From assembly GCF_945882965.1 (NCBI RefSeq), contig NZ_CAMCWY010000005.1, positions 1-64,000 on the forward strand: DNA of 64,000 nucleotides, written 5' to 3'. This DNA is from Sphingorhabdus sp. EL138. Its GTDB lineage: Bacteria; Pseudomonadota; Alphaproteobacteria; Sphingomonadales; Sphingomonadaceae. The position numbers and the translations under genes are program-made. Of the stretch, positions 8,543 to 16,251 are shown piece by piece. Each line of letters opens with the position of its first letter. Position 1 is the stretch's first letter. The notes under the pieces are model-generated. The model was not told the DNA's origin and did not search any database. It worked only from the letters and a program-made list of their open reading frames with translations.

Positions 8543-9948
8543 AGGTGGAAAGGATTGGTTTTTGGGGCGGTCTTATGGTCTTTGCCGTCATGCTGTTTTT
8601 GCCTGCGCCAACAGGTATGGAACCATCTGCATGGCACGTTGCCGCGCTCACTATCTTGATGGCGACATATTGGATGACGCAAGCCTTGCCGTTAACGGTG
8701 ACGGCATTGCTGCCGTTTCTGGCGCTACCGCTGATGAATATTATGACCGCGCAGGATGTCGCGAAGGAATATTATTCACCTATCCTGTTTCTCATTCTTG
8801 GTGGCGCATTTCTGGCGCTAACCATTGAACGTACGGGCATGCACCGCCGCGTCGCACTCGCCATATTGGGAAAATCAGGACATAGTGTCACGGGCCTGAT
8901 GATCGCGTTCATGGGTTCAACCGCATTGCTCAGCATGATGATGTCTAACACGTCCATCGCGCTCATCATGGTGCCGATCGCAGTCGCAGTGCTTGCCGCA
9001 GGCGGAACCAAGCCCGGAGAAACAGACGGCCTTGCAGGCGCGTTGATCATGGGCGTGGCCTTTGCCGCGTCGATTGGTGGACTTGGGACGCTTGTTGGTT
9101 CGCCGACCAACGCGATTGCAGCCGCGCTTGTGGAAAAGCAATTGGGCATCGAGATCAACTTTCTGACATGGATGCTCTACGGCCTGCCCGTGGTGATTAT
9201 CGGTGTGCCGTTATGCGCGATTATCCTTATGCGGGTTCAGAACGTAACCGCTGGCAGTTTTGACGTCGATGCCGCGCGCGCGGCCATTGGCAAGGCGCGG
9301 CCTATGTCCGTTGCGGAAAAACGGCTCGTTCCAATATTTCTTTTGGTCATCTTTATGTGGATTGGCCAACCTTTGTTGGAACCGCTTTTGCCCAAGGGCG
9401 GGATTACCGACGGCAGCATTGCGATTGCAGGTTCACTGTTATTGTTCCTGATACCCGATGGCACAGGTCGTCCGTTGCTGACCTGGCAGGAGGCGGACAG
9501 AGCGCCTTGGGGTGTCATCATGATGTTTGGTGGTGGCTTGGCGCTCGCTGCCGGCATCACGCAGTCAGGGCTGGCAGCGTGGCTTGGTGAGGCATTAGAG
9601 CCTTTGTCAGTCGTACATCCCATCATCATCGCATTGGCGCTGACTGCTTTAGTCATATTAATCACTGAGTTTGCGAGCAACGTCGCAACCGCCAGCGGTG
9701 TGCTGCCCGTGGTGGCTGGCCTCGTGTCAGCAACGGGCGCGGATCCATGGTTGATGGCGATGGCTGCCTCCATGGCGGCAAGCTGGGGCTTTATGATGCC
9801 GTCAGGCACGGGGCCAAATGCCATTGCATGGGCCAGCGGGCATATTGCCTTGCCCAAAATGGTGAAGGCCGGATTTTTTCTTGACCTTGCGGGAATTCCC
9901 CTGCTTGTCGGGGCGGTCTGGCTGGCTGGTGCGCTGCGGGCGCTATAA
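8539..9948 (+). CDS. SLC13 (DASS) family sodium/anion symporter
   Basis: A 469-residue inner-membrane carrier with about twelve hydrophobic segments. Family marks include the N-terminal YWMTQALPLTVTALLPFLAL, the first SNT motif in MMSNTSIALIMVPIAVA, and the second half-repeat with EFASNVATASGVLPV and PSGTGPNAIAWASGHI. SLC13/DASS proteins import di- and tricarboxylates or sulfate with sodium. The SNT and SNVAT motifs favour a carboxylate carrier but do not fix the substrate. It is translationally coupled to pgeF through an ATGA overlap. Confidence 0.88.
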   Translation: MKVERIGFWGGLMVFAVMLFLPAPTGMEPSAWHVAALTILMATYWMTQALPLTVTALLPFLALPLMNIMTAQDVAKEYYSPILFLILGGAFLALTIERTGMHRRVALAILGKSGHSVTGLMIAFMGSTALLSMMMSNTSIALIMVPIAVAVLAAGGTKPGETDGLAGALIMGVAFAASIGGLGTLVGSPTNAIAAALVEKQLGIEINFLTWMLYGLPVVIIGVPLCAIILMRVQNVTAGSFDVDAARAAIGKARPMSVAEKRLVPIFLLVIFMWIGQPLLEPLLPKGGITDGSIAIAGSLLLFLIPDGTGRPLLTWQEADRAPWGVIMMFGGGLALAAGITQSGLAAWLGEALEPLSVVHPIIIALALTALVILITEFASNVATASGVLPVVAGLVSATGADPWLMAMAASMAASWGFMMPSGTGPNAIAWASGHIALPKMVKAGFFLDLAGIPLLVGAVWLAGALRAL

Positions 9949-9957
9949 GTTTAGGAT

Positions 9958-9973
9958 TAGGGTCAGGACCCTA
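9958..9973. terminator. short hairpin between convergent SLC13 and HAD genes
   Basis: TAGGGTC and GACCCTA form a 7-bp stem around AG, spanning the stop codon of the minus-strand HAD gene and lying 10 nt after the SLC13 stop. No T-tract follows, and the 2-nt loop would force the stem to open partly. A weak candidate for a shared terminator. Confidence 0.25.
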
Positions 9974-10669
9974 GGTTTCCGCCACGCGCCAATCGAGAAT
10001 ACGCCAGCCCTTCTTCTCAGCCAATCGCGCCAGCGGACCATGCGGGTTTGTGGCGAAGGGTTCGTCGGCATAATTAAGCAATGGCGCGTCGGAGACATGG
10101 TCGGAATACGCGCGGATATGACAAGTGCCGCGCTCAAGGCCGTGTCGTTCCATCCACCGCTTCACCAGTTCCAGCTTTGCCGCGTCGTAGCAATTATGCC
10201 CGTCAATCCGCGCCAGCACATGGCCGCTGCTGTCGGTCGATAGGTCTGTCGCAATGACATCATCAAAGCCAAGCCGCTTGGCAATCGCCTCCACATATAA
10301 ACGGTACGAAGCCGTTGCCATAACATGACGATAGCCAGCCGCTTTCTCCTGCGCCACGCGCGCCAGCAATTGCGGATAGACGTTTTTGCCAACGACCATA
10401 TCCGCATGGCTTTCCAGATATTTGGCAAACTGCGCCTTTGGCACGCGTCTGCCGATCAGCAAAATTTGTGAAAACTGCTTAAGCTGCGCGCGGTCCCAAA
10501 TCTTCAACGCATATAGCGCCAAACCAACCGGCAAAAACGGCGCCAGCAACAATCTCCACGGTGACTTATGCAACGCCATATGCAGGAGGAACCCATTATA
10601 GGTGGCACGCCGCGTGACGGTCTTGTCCATATCATATATGGCTAGCAGGGTCGTTTGGGGCTTATTCAT
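9971..10669 (-). CDS. HAD-IB family phosphatase (SerB-like)
   Basis: A 232-residue HAD superfamily hydrolase. The catalytic motif I is YDMDKTVT near residue 12 (D-x-D-x-T with the nucleophile Asp first), motif II is in MATASYRLYVEAIA, the conserved Lys is around ELVKRW, and motif III is AYSDHVSDAPLL. The helical cap between motifs I and II is typical of subclass IB, which contains phosphoserine phosphatase and phosphatases of phospholipid head groups. The substrate is not determined by the motifs. It is divergent from the Mla operon with a 78-bp spacer that must hold both promoters. Confidence 0.82.
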   Translation of the reverse strand: MNKPQTTLLAIYDMDKTVTRRATYNGFLLHMALHKSPWRLLLAPFLPVGLALYALKIWDRAQLKQFSQILLIGRRVPKAQFAKYLESHADMVVGKNVYPQLLARVAQEKAAGYRHVMATASYRLYVEAIAKRLGFDDVIATDLSTDSSGHVLARIDGHNCYDAAKLELVKRWMERHGLERGTCHIRAYSDHVSDAPLLNYADEPFATNPHGPLARLAEKKGWRILDWRVAET

Positions 10670-10747
10670 GATGACCTTAAAGGCATAACTTTACCTAAGA
10701 AGTCTACAGACTTGTTATAGTTCCCAGAATAGGCCAGTGATAGGGTC

Positions 10748-11857
10748 ATGGCCAACTCTGCCGAATTCACTGTTGAAGATCTGCCAAGCGGGCAAATTCT
10801 CCGGCTGTCCGGTACCTTCGTCATTGCATCAATTGGTGATGTAGACCGCGGTTTGCGGGACATTAGCGGCCCCGTTTGTGAAATCGACATTTCGGGTGTC
10901 ACCCATATGGACACCGTCGGCGCTTGGCTGGTCCATCGGACCGCTAAGGAACATGATGCGCAGATTACCGGCGGGCCACATGACGCGGGCCGCTTGATTG
11001 ATGCTGTTCGCGGCGTCGATCAAGTCGAAGTCGCCGCCAAACCGCCTATTTCGTCTCTGTATCGCTTTTTGGCCGAAGTTGGCGGCGGTGTTGTCGTCGG
11101 CATAACGACTCTTTTGCAATTCCTTGGCTTTGTCGGGCAAGTGGTCAAAGCGTTCTTCGCTTTGCTGATAAGCCCGTACCGCTTTCGCTGGCACGCGGTG
11201 GTTCAGCATTTCGACATGGTCGGCGTGCGGGCGCTTGGCATTGTCGGCCTGATGAGCTTCCTCATCGGCATTGTGATTGCACAACAAGGCGCGGTGCAGC
11301 TTCGCCAATTTGGTGCAGAAGTGCTTACCATCAACCTGATCGGGCGGCTTACGCTGCGTGAACTTGGCATATTAATGACCGCGATCATGGTCGCGGGCCG
11401 GTCCGGATCTGCCTTTGCCGCACAGATCGGGACGATGAAGATTACCGAAGAAATTGACGCCATGCGCACGATCGGCGTTGTCCCCGCAGAAGCATTGGTC
11501 GTGCCGCGCGTGATCGCCGCAGTGATCATGATGCCATTATTGGGTATTTTCGCCTCGTTAATGTCCATCATCGGCGGCGGGCTATTGTGCTGGATTGTCC
11601 TCGACATCCCGCCTGCAACCTTTGTTCAGCGCCTGCGCGAGGTAACGCCGATGACCGATTTCTGGATTGGCATGATCAAGGCCCCGGTCTTCGGCGCAAT
11701 CATAGCAATGGCGGGTTGTTTTCAAGGGATGCAGGTCCAAGGAAATGCCGAGCAAGTAGGGCTAAGAACAACTGCTGCCGTCGTGCAGGCCATTTTCCTT
11801 GTTATCGTCCTCGACGCATTTTTTGCAGTGTTCTTTAGCGAAATTGGTTGGGATTAA
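10748..11857 (+). CDS. mlaE: MlaE-type lipid ABC permease with fused N-terminal STAS domain
   Basis: A 369-residue fusion. Residues 1 to about 95 form a STAS (MlaB-like) domain, with IDISGVTHMDTVGAWLV as the conserved strand-helix and no membrane segment. The rest is a MlaE/YrbE permease with about five helices and the signature QFGAEVLTINLIGRLTLREL. MlaE together with MlaF, MlaD and MlaB moves phospholipids between inner and outer membranes to keep outer-leaflet asymmetry. In E. coli, MlaB is a separate protein; here it is welded to the permease, an arrangement known in alphaproteobacteria. It starts a four-gene operon, with mlaF beginning 3 bp after it ends. Confidence 0.92.
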   Translation: MANSAEFTVEDLPSGQILRLSGTFVIASIGDVDRGLRDISGPVCEIDISGVTHMDTVGAWLVHRTAKEHDAQITGGPHDAGRLIDAVRGVDQVEVAAKPPISSLYRFLAEVGGGVVVGITTLLQFLGFVGQVVKAFFALLISPYRFRWHAVVQHFDMVGVRALGIVGLMSFLIGIVIAQQGAVQLRQFGAEVLTINLIGRLTLRELGILMTAIMVAGRSGSAFAAQIGTMKITEEIDAMRTIGVVPAEALVVPRVIAAVIMMPLLGIFASLMSIIGGGLLCWIVLDIPPATFVQRLREVTPMTDFWIGMIKAPVFGAIIAMAGCFQGMQVQGNAEQVGLRTTAAVVQAIFLVIVLDAFFAVFFSEIGWD

Positions 11858-11860
11858 GCG

Positions 11861-12679
11861 ATGAACCCACCCAACATCATTTCGGTAACTGGCCTGTGCA
11901 ACAGTTTTGGCGACCAAGTCGTACATCAGGATCTCGACATCGAAGTCCGCCGTGGCGAGATACTGGGCGTCGTTGGCGGTTCGGGAACGGGCAAATCGGT
12001 GCTCATGCGCTCGATCGTCGGTTTGCAAAAACCAGATTCAGGGGAAATCCGCGTCTTTGGCGAAGGCATGATTGGCAAGGAAGAAGACGAGGTAACCGAC
12101 GTCCGTCGTCGCTGGGGCGTCTTGTTTCAGGGCGGCGCATTATTTTCGACCTTAACTGTCGCGGAAAATGTGCAGGTGCCCTTGCGCGAGTTTTACCCGG
12201 ATTTTAGCACAGAATTGCTCGATGAAATCGCGCGCTACAAAATCTTTTTAAGCGGCCTTCCACCAGAAGCTGCGTATAAATATCCATCCGAGCTTTCGGG
12301 CGGTATGCGCAAGCGTGCCGGTGTGGCGCGGGCATTGGCGATGGATCCCGAATTGTTGTTTCTGGATGAACCGACCGCTGGACTTGACCCCATCGGCGCT
12401 GCCAAATTCGACAGTTTAACCCGCGATCTGAAAGAGACGCTTGGACTAACCGTCTTTTTGATTACGCATGATCTCGATACGCTATATTCTATTTGTGACC
12501 GAGTGGCCGTTTTGGCCGATCAGAAAGTTATAGCCATAGGTGCGATTGAAGAATTACTGGCCATCGATCACCCGTGGATCAACGAATATTTCAGCGGTCC
12601 ACGCGGTCGCGCGGCGCGGCGCGGTCATAACGACCAAAGCGAAACCGCACGTGCAAAGACGCAGCAGCTAGGAAGGTGA
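11861..12679 (+). CDS. mlaF: MlaF-type ABC ATPase
   Basis: A 272-residue cytosolic ABC ATPase that powers the MlaE permease. Walker A is GGSGTGKSVLMRS (about residues 39-51), the Q-loop is at LFQGGALFSTLTVAENV, the signature is LSGGMRKRAGVARALA, Walker B is LLFLDEPTAGLD and the switch histidine is in LITHDLDTL. The LSGGM form of the signature and the GALFSTLTVAENV segment are typical of MlaF. The C-terminal 25 residues are basic (RAARRGHNDQ) and may contact partner subunits. It lies between the fused mlaE and mlaD in an operon with almost no spacing. Confidence 0.93.
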   Translation: MNPPNIISVTGLCNSFGDQVVHQDLDIEVRRGEILGVVGGSGTGKSVLMRSIVGLQKPDSGEIRVFGEGMIGKEEDEVTDVRRRWGVLFQGGALFSTLTVAENVQVPLREFYPDFSTELLDEIARYKIFLSGLPPEAAYKYPSELSGGMRKRAGVARALAMDPELLFLDEPTAGLDPIGAAKFDSLTRDLKETLGLTVFLITHDLDTLYSICDRVAVLADQKVIAIGAIEELLAIDHPWINEYFSGPRGRAARRGHNDQSETARAKTQQLGR

Positions 12680-12691
12680 TAGGGCAGTACG

Positions 12692-13672
12692 ATGGAAACC
12701 AAATCCAACTATGTGATGGTGGGCGCTATCACGCTTTTACTTCTGGCGCTGCTGGCGGCCTTCACCGTTTGGCTTTCGCGGACAAGTGACGGAGACAAGA
12801 AAGAATATGACATATTCTTTCAACAATCGGTCAATGGCTTGGCAAAGGGCTCGGGCGTGTCCTTTTCTGGCGTTCCAGTGGGCCAAATTGAAAGCATCGA
12901 ATTATGGGAGCCCGATCCGGAATTCGTTCGGGTGCGCATCAGTATCAAGGATACGGTGCCCATATTTTTGGGTACGACTGCGACAATCAATGGTGTTGGT
13001 TTCACCGGTGTCTCGGAGATTCAGCTGGATGGTGCGGTTAAAGACGCACCTGCATTGGATTGCCCTAAAGTGAATCCGCAGACCGCATGCCCGACAGGCG
13101 TGCCTGTCATTCCGACAAAGCCTGGCGCTTTGGGTGAGCTGCTCAATAACGCGCCTTTGCTTTTGGAACGGCTGTCGACTTTGACTGAACGGCTCACCAG
13201 CATATTGTCCGACAAGAATCAACAGTCCGTTGAACAGATTTTGGACAATGTGGAGAGCATTTCAGGAACATTAGCAGCGCACGGACCAGACCTGGGTGCA
13301 GCCATTCAGGAATCGCGCATTGCATTGCAAAAGGCAGGTTTTGCTGCGGATGAGATCACCAAAATGGCAGGCGCGACCAATAAGCTGCTCGACAGCGAAG
13401 GTCGCCCGATGCTGGATGAATTGCGCAAGACACTGCGGTCTGCAAATGGCAGTCTGGCTGCGTTGGAAACGACCTTGAACAACGCGAGCCCAGCGATTGA
13501 AACTTTGAATACCCAGACTTTGCCCGAAGTGACCCAACTGGCGCGCGACTTGAGAGACTTGTCGGGTTCGTTAAAATCCGTGACCGAGAAAGTGGACCAA
13601 GGCGGCATAAGCAGCGTCGTCGGCGCGCCCGCCTTACCCGATTATAAACCCGGCAGCAGGAACCCAAAATGA
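12692..13672 (+). CDS. mlaD: MlaD-type MCE domain protein
   Basis: A 326-residue periplasmic lipid-shuttle protein anchored by one N-terminal helix (ITLLLLALLAAFTVWLS). An MCE domain follows at about residues 38-120, with the family pattern VNGLAKGSGVSFSGVPVGQIE. The remainder is helical and rich in heptads (SIKDTV onwards, ending near LRDLSGSLKSVTEKV), as in longer MCE proteins that build a needle or ring. Its length, well above the 183 residues of E. coli MlaD, resembles the PqiB/Mce-type single-domain proteins of alphaproteobacteria. Its stop overlaps the start of the lipoprotein gene (ATGA at 13669-13672). Confidence 0.9.
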   Translation: METKSNYVMVGAITLLLLALLAAFTVWLSRTSDGDKKEYDIFFQQSVNGLAKGSGVSFSGVPVGQIESIELWEPDPEFVRVRISIKDTVPIFLGTTATINGVGFTGVSEIQLDGAVKDAPALDCPKVNPQTACPTGVPVIPTKPGALGELLNNAPLLLERLSTLTERLTSILSDKNQQSVEQILDNVESISGTLAAHGPDLGAAIQESRIALQKAGFAADEITKMAGATNKLLDSEGRPMLDELRKTLRSANGSLAALETTLNNASPAIETLNTQTLPEVTQLARDLRDLSGSLKSVTEKVDQGGISSVVGAPALPDYKPGSRNPK

Positions 13673-14265
13673 TGTTCAGCAAAATCTCCGGCCCACGCTT
13701 ATCTGCGTTACCTCTCATCATGGCGCTTGGCGCGTGCGTAAGCTTCGGCGGCAAGGCACCCGTCTCGATGCTGGTCCTGACGGCCGACAATGTCGTGGCT
13801 GCCGGTGCTGCGCGTACAGCGACTGTTGCCGAAGCTCTGGTTATCCAGGTCCCGCAAGTCCCGCGCAAGCTGGATAATAATCGCGTGCCGGTCCAAATTG
13901 ATGGCAGCAGCATTGCCTATCTCAAAGACGCGATTTGGGCCGATAAACCCGCCCGTTTGATGCAGATGTTACTCGCAGAAACCGTGTCGGCGAAGAGCGG
14001 CAATCTTGTGCTCAATGAAGTCGACGCAGGCGGCAAGGCAGTCCGGATTTTATCGGGAAGCCTGTTGGAATTTGGCATTGATGCCGAAACTAATGAAGCC
14101 GTTATTGTCTATGACGTGGTCAAAATCACACGCGGAGGTGCAACCGAAAAGCGCCGGTTTGAAGCGCGGCGGCCCGTTACAGCCATTGCACCTGCGCCGG
14201 CAGGCGCGGCTTTAAATGCCGCCGCGAACGATGTTGCGGGTCAGATAGCAGACTGGGCGGGCTAA
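13669..14265 (+). CDS. ABC-type transport auxiliary lipoprotein (PqiC-like)
   Basis: A 198-residue lipoprotein. The signal peptide ends in the lipobox LGAC, with Cys about residue 24 after LSALPLIMALGA, so Lgt and Lnt (both in this window) would process it. The mature part matches the ABC_trans_aux/PqiC pattern, with the segment LVIQVPQVPRKLDNNRVPVQ and SSIAYLKDAIWADKPARLMQMLL. PqiC-type lipoproteins sit in the outer membrane and receive lipids or dock the MCE tunnel. It closes the Mla operon, overlapping mlaD by 4 bp, and its stop shares bases with the stop of the convergent methyltransferase. Confidence 0.85.
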   Translation: MMFSKISGPRLSALPLIMALGACVSFGGKAPVSMLVLTADNVVAAGAARTATVAEALVIQVPQVPRKLDNNRVPVQIDGSSIAYLKDAIWADKPARLMQMLLAETVSAKSGNLVLNEVDAGGKAVRILSGSLLEFGIDAETNEAVIVYDVVKITRGGATEKRRFEARRPVTAIAPAPAGAALNAAANDVAGQIADWAG

Positions 14266-15320
14266 AGACCGAACCCCTCCGGCTGCGGCCAACCTTGGGC
14301 ATAAACTGCCAATATCTTGAATAATGCGCCCATGGCGTCAGGCTCCACCAACCGGTTATGTGCGGCGGTGATATCCGCGGCCCTGTCGGGATTGGACGCA
14401 GCCAAATGCTGCGCGCGCTGGTCAATTCCAAGACCCGAAAGCCACGCGCCTTGGTCGCTGGGTCCGGCCAACATAAGACCACAATTTTTCGCGCAGTTGG
14501 ACAATTCAGAAAAGTCGACATGCGCCGTCAAATCAACTTGGCCCGGATTGCGGAAGGGGTCAGCATATTTGTGGCTTTGGACGGCTTGTAAAGTGCGGCC
14601 CAACGCGGGCTGGGTATAGCCATAATCGATGATCAACATCACCCCGCCTTGCTTTGCCAGCCGGTCCGAAAGCTGATCCATCATCGAAGATGCATCAGGA
14701 CAGATTTCGTAAATACTGCCCACCGCAGCAGCACAAAATTGTTCGGGCACGAGGTCATCAGTCACGCAAGCGCCGGGCGTTGCGGCAAAGCCCGAGCCAC
14801 CATCCTGCACAACGACCAGCTCGCGCCAGCCAACTTTCGTTGAAACCATCTGCCGGACCGGCAAAGCGTCAAAAAACTCGTTTGCCACAACGCACAAAGG
14901 CGCATCGGTCGGGAGGCTTTCCAGATTGTCGTGGAACGTGGCGTCCGGCACTGCCTGCAACTGCTTGGCGCGCATGGCCGGACTGTTTTCTACAAAATGG
15001 ACCGATGGTTCCCACCCAAAACGCTTCATTGTTCTCAGCGCGTCTGCAGCCAAAGTCCCACGGCCCGGGCCAAGCTCTACATAATGGCAGGTAGCCGGAC
15101 GCTGGCGTAACCACATGTCGCTCAGCCAAATGCCCACCATCTCGCCAAACATCTGGCTGATTTCGGGTGCGGTGATGAAATCGCCTTCTGCGCCCAGCGG
15201 GTCAGTGCGACCATAATATGCGGTGTTGGCGACCCGCATATATTCGGCAACGCTGATGGGTCCTGATGCCGCTATCTGTTGCGTAAGGCAGACTGCAACT
15301 TGTTGTGTGTCAGACGGCAC
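14262..15320 (-). CDS. MidA/NDUFAF7-like class I SAM-dependent methyltransferase
   Basis: A protein of about 352 residues of the DUF185/MidA family, whose mitochondrial member NDUFAF7 methylates an arginine of complex I. The family start GPISVAEYMRVANTAYYG is followed by DFITAPEISQMFGEMVGIW. The SAM-binding motif is YVELGPGRGTLAADALR, and VVANEFFDALPVRQMV carries the conserved NEFFDALP. The frame continues back to 15362, but a GTG at 15320, overlapping the end of lgt by 11 bp, gives the natural N-terminus. lgt and this gene form an operon, a common pairing in sphingomonads. The bacterial target is assumed to be a respiratory chain subunit. Confidence 0.87.
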   Translation of the reverse strand: MPSDTQQVAVCLTQQIAASGPISVAEYMRVANTAYYGRTDPLGAEGDFITAPEISQMFGEMVGIWLSDMWLRQRPATCHYVELGPGRGTLAADALRTMKRFGWEPSVHFVENSPAMRAKQLQAVPDATFHDNLESLPTDAPLCVVANEFFDALPVRQMVSTKVGWRELVVVQDGGSGFAATPGACVTDDLVPEQFCAAAVGSIYEICPDASSMMDQLSDRLAKQGGVMLIIDYGYTQPALGRTLQAVQSHKYADPFRNPGQVDLTAHVDFSELSNCAKNCGLMLAGPSDQGAWLSGLGIDQRAQHLAASNPDRAADITAAHNRLVEPDAMGALFKILAVYAQGWPQPEGFGL

Positions 15321-16176
15321 TGTTACTGTCGGCCATGGCCTGGGCGCGCTGCTTGCGCGCACCTGCTGTGAACAACAGGAACAGGCCCAATAATATCATC
15401 GGAATAGTTAGCCACTGCCCCATGCTCAGGCCGCTTGTTTCCACCAACCACTGAAGCTGCTGGTCCGGCTCCCTAACAAACTCGATAGAAAACCGGGCTG
15501 TGCCGTAAATGATTGCGGCCATACCCGTCAGGAAACCGGGCCTATACCGCGCATTGGTTTTCCAGAATAATGGCCACAAAATTGCGGCCATCAACAGCCC
15601 TTCAAGCACAGCTTCGTAAAGCTGGCTCGGGTGCCGGGGCAAATCGCCGCCATTGGGAAAGACGACGGCCCATGGCACATCCGTGACGCGGCCCCAAAGC
15701 TCATCATTCACAAAGTTCGCCAAGCGTACGAGGAATATCCCAAAGGGTACGACGCAGGCGACATAATCACAGACACGCAAGAAGGAGAGCTTATGCTTGC
15801 GCGCCAAAAGCCAAATCGAAAATATGATGCCAATCGCGCCGCCATGAAACGACATTCCGCCTTCCCAAAGTTTAAGGACATCCATAGGATTCTGTAAAAT
15901 GGACGGTTGGTAGAATAAGATATAGCCAATCCGCCCACCCAAAATAATGCCCAAGGTGGTGTACAGGATTATGTCATCGGCTTGCGCACGTGACATTGGC
16001 GCACCGGGACGGGCGAGCATCGTCAGCAGCAACCGATAGCCAAGAAATATGCCAACCAGATAGCCGAGTGAATACCAACGGATTTGGAAGAAGCCCAAAT
16101 CGAGCGCAACGGGACTTAAGCCAAGATCTGTAAACTGGATATAACCAGCGGCGGTTGTAATAATCTCGAATGACAC
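15310..16176 (-). CDS. lgt: prolipoprotein diacylglyceryl transferase
   Basis: A 288-residue inner-membrane enzyme that transfers diacylglycerol from phosphatidylglycerol to the lipobox cysteine, the first step of lipoprotein maturation. About seven helices are visible. The Lgt signature appears as GRIGYILFYQPS and GAIGIIFSIWLLARK, with the family RLANFVNDELWGRVTD and HPSQLYEA (the essential Arg and His residues lie in these segments). The start is a GTG at 16176 preceded by GAGGAAATATT. It is followed in the same operon by the MidA-like methyltransferase. The partner Lnt is encoded at 25350-27179. Confidence 0.95.
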   Translation of the reverse strand: MSFEIITTAAGYIQFTDLGLSPVALDLGFFQIRWYSLGYLVGIFLGYRLLLTMLARPGAPMSRAQADDIILYTTLGIILGGRIGYILFYQPSILQNPMDVLKLWEGGMSFHGGAIGIIFSIWLLARKHKLSFLRVCDYVACVVPFGIFLVRLANFVNDELWGRVTDVPWAVVFPNGGDLPRHPSQLYEAVLEGLLMAAILWPLFWKTNARYRPGFLTGMAAIIYGTARFSIEFVREPDQQLQWLVETSGLSMGQWLTIPMILLGLFLLFTAGARKQRAQAMADSNSAV

Positions 16177-16195
16177 AATATTTCCTCAGGATGCT

Positions 16196-16223
16196 TTGAC
16201 ATTCCTATAGAGCCAAATAGAAG
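16196..16223 (+). promoter_or_regulatory. possible sigma70-type promoter for acyl-CoA synthetase
   Basis: TTGACA at 16196-16201, a 16-nt spacer and TAGAAG at 16218-16223 lie just upstream of the acyl-CoA synthetase, whose ribosome binding site TTAGGAGAG follows at about 16237-16245. The -35 is perfect and the -10 poor, so this is a candidate. Confidence 0.35.
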
Positions 16224-16251
16224 ACGCACAAAGAGTTTAGGAGAGAATCAC

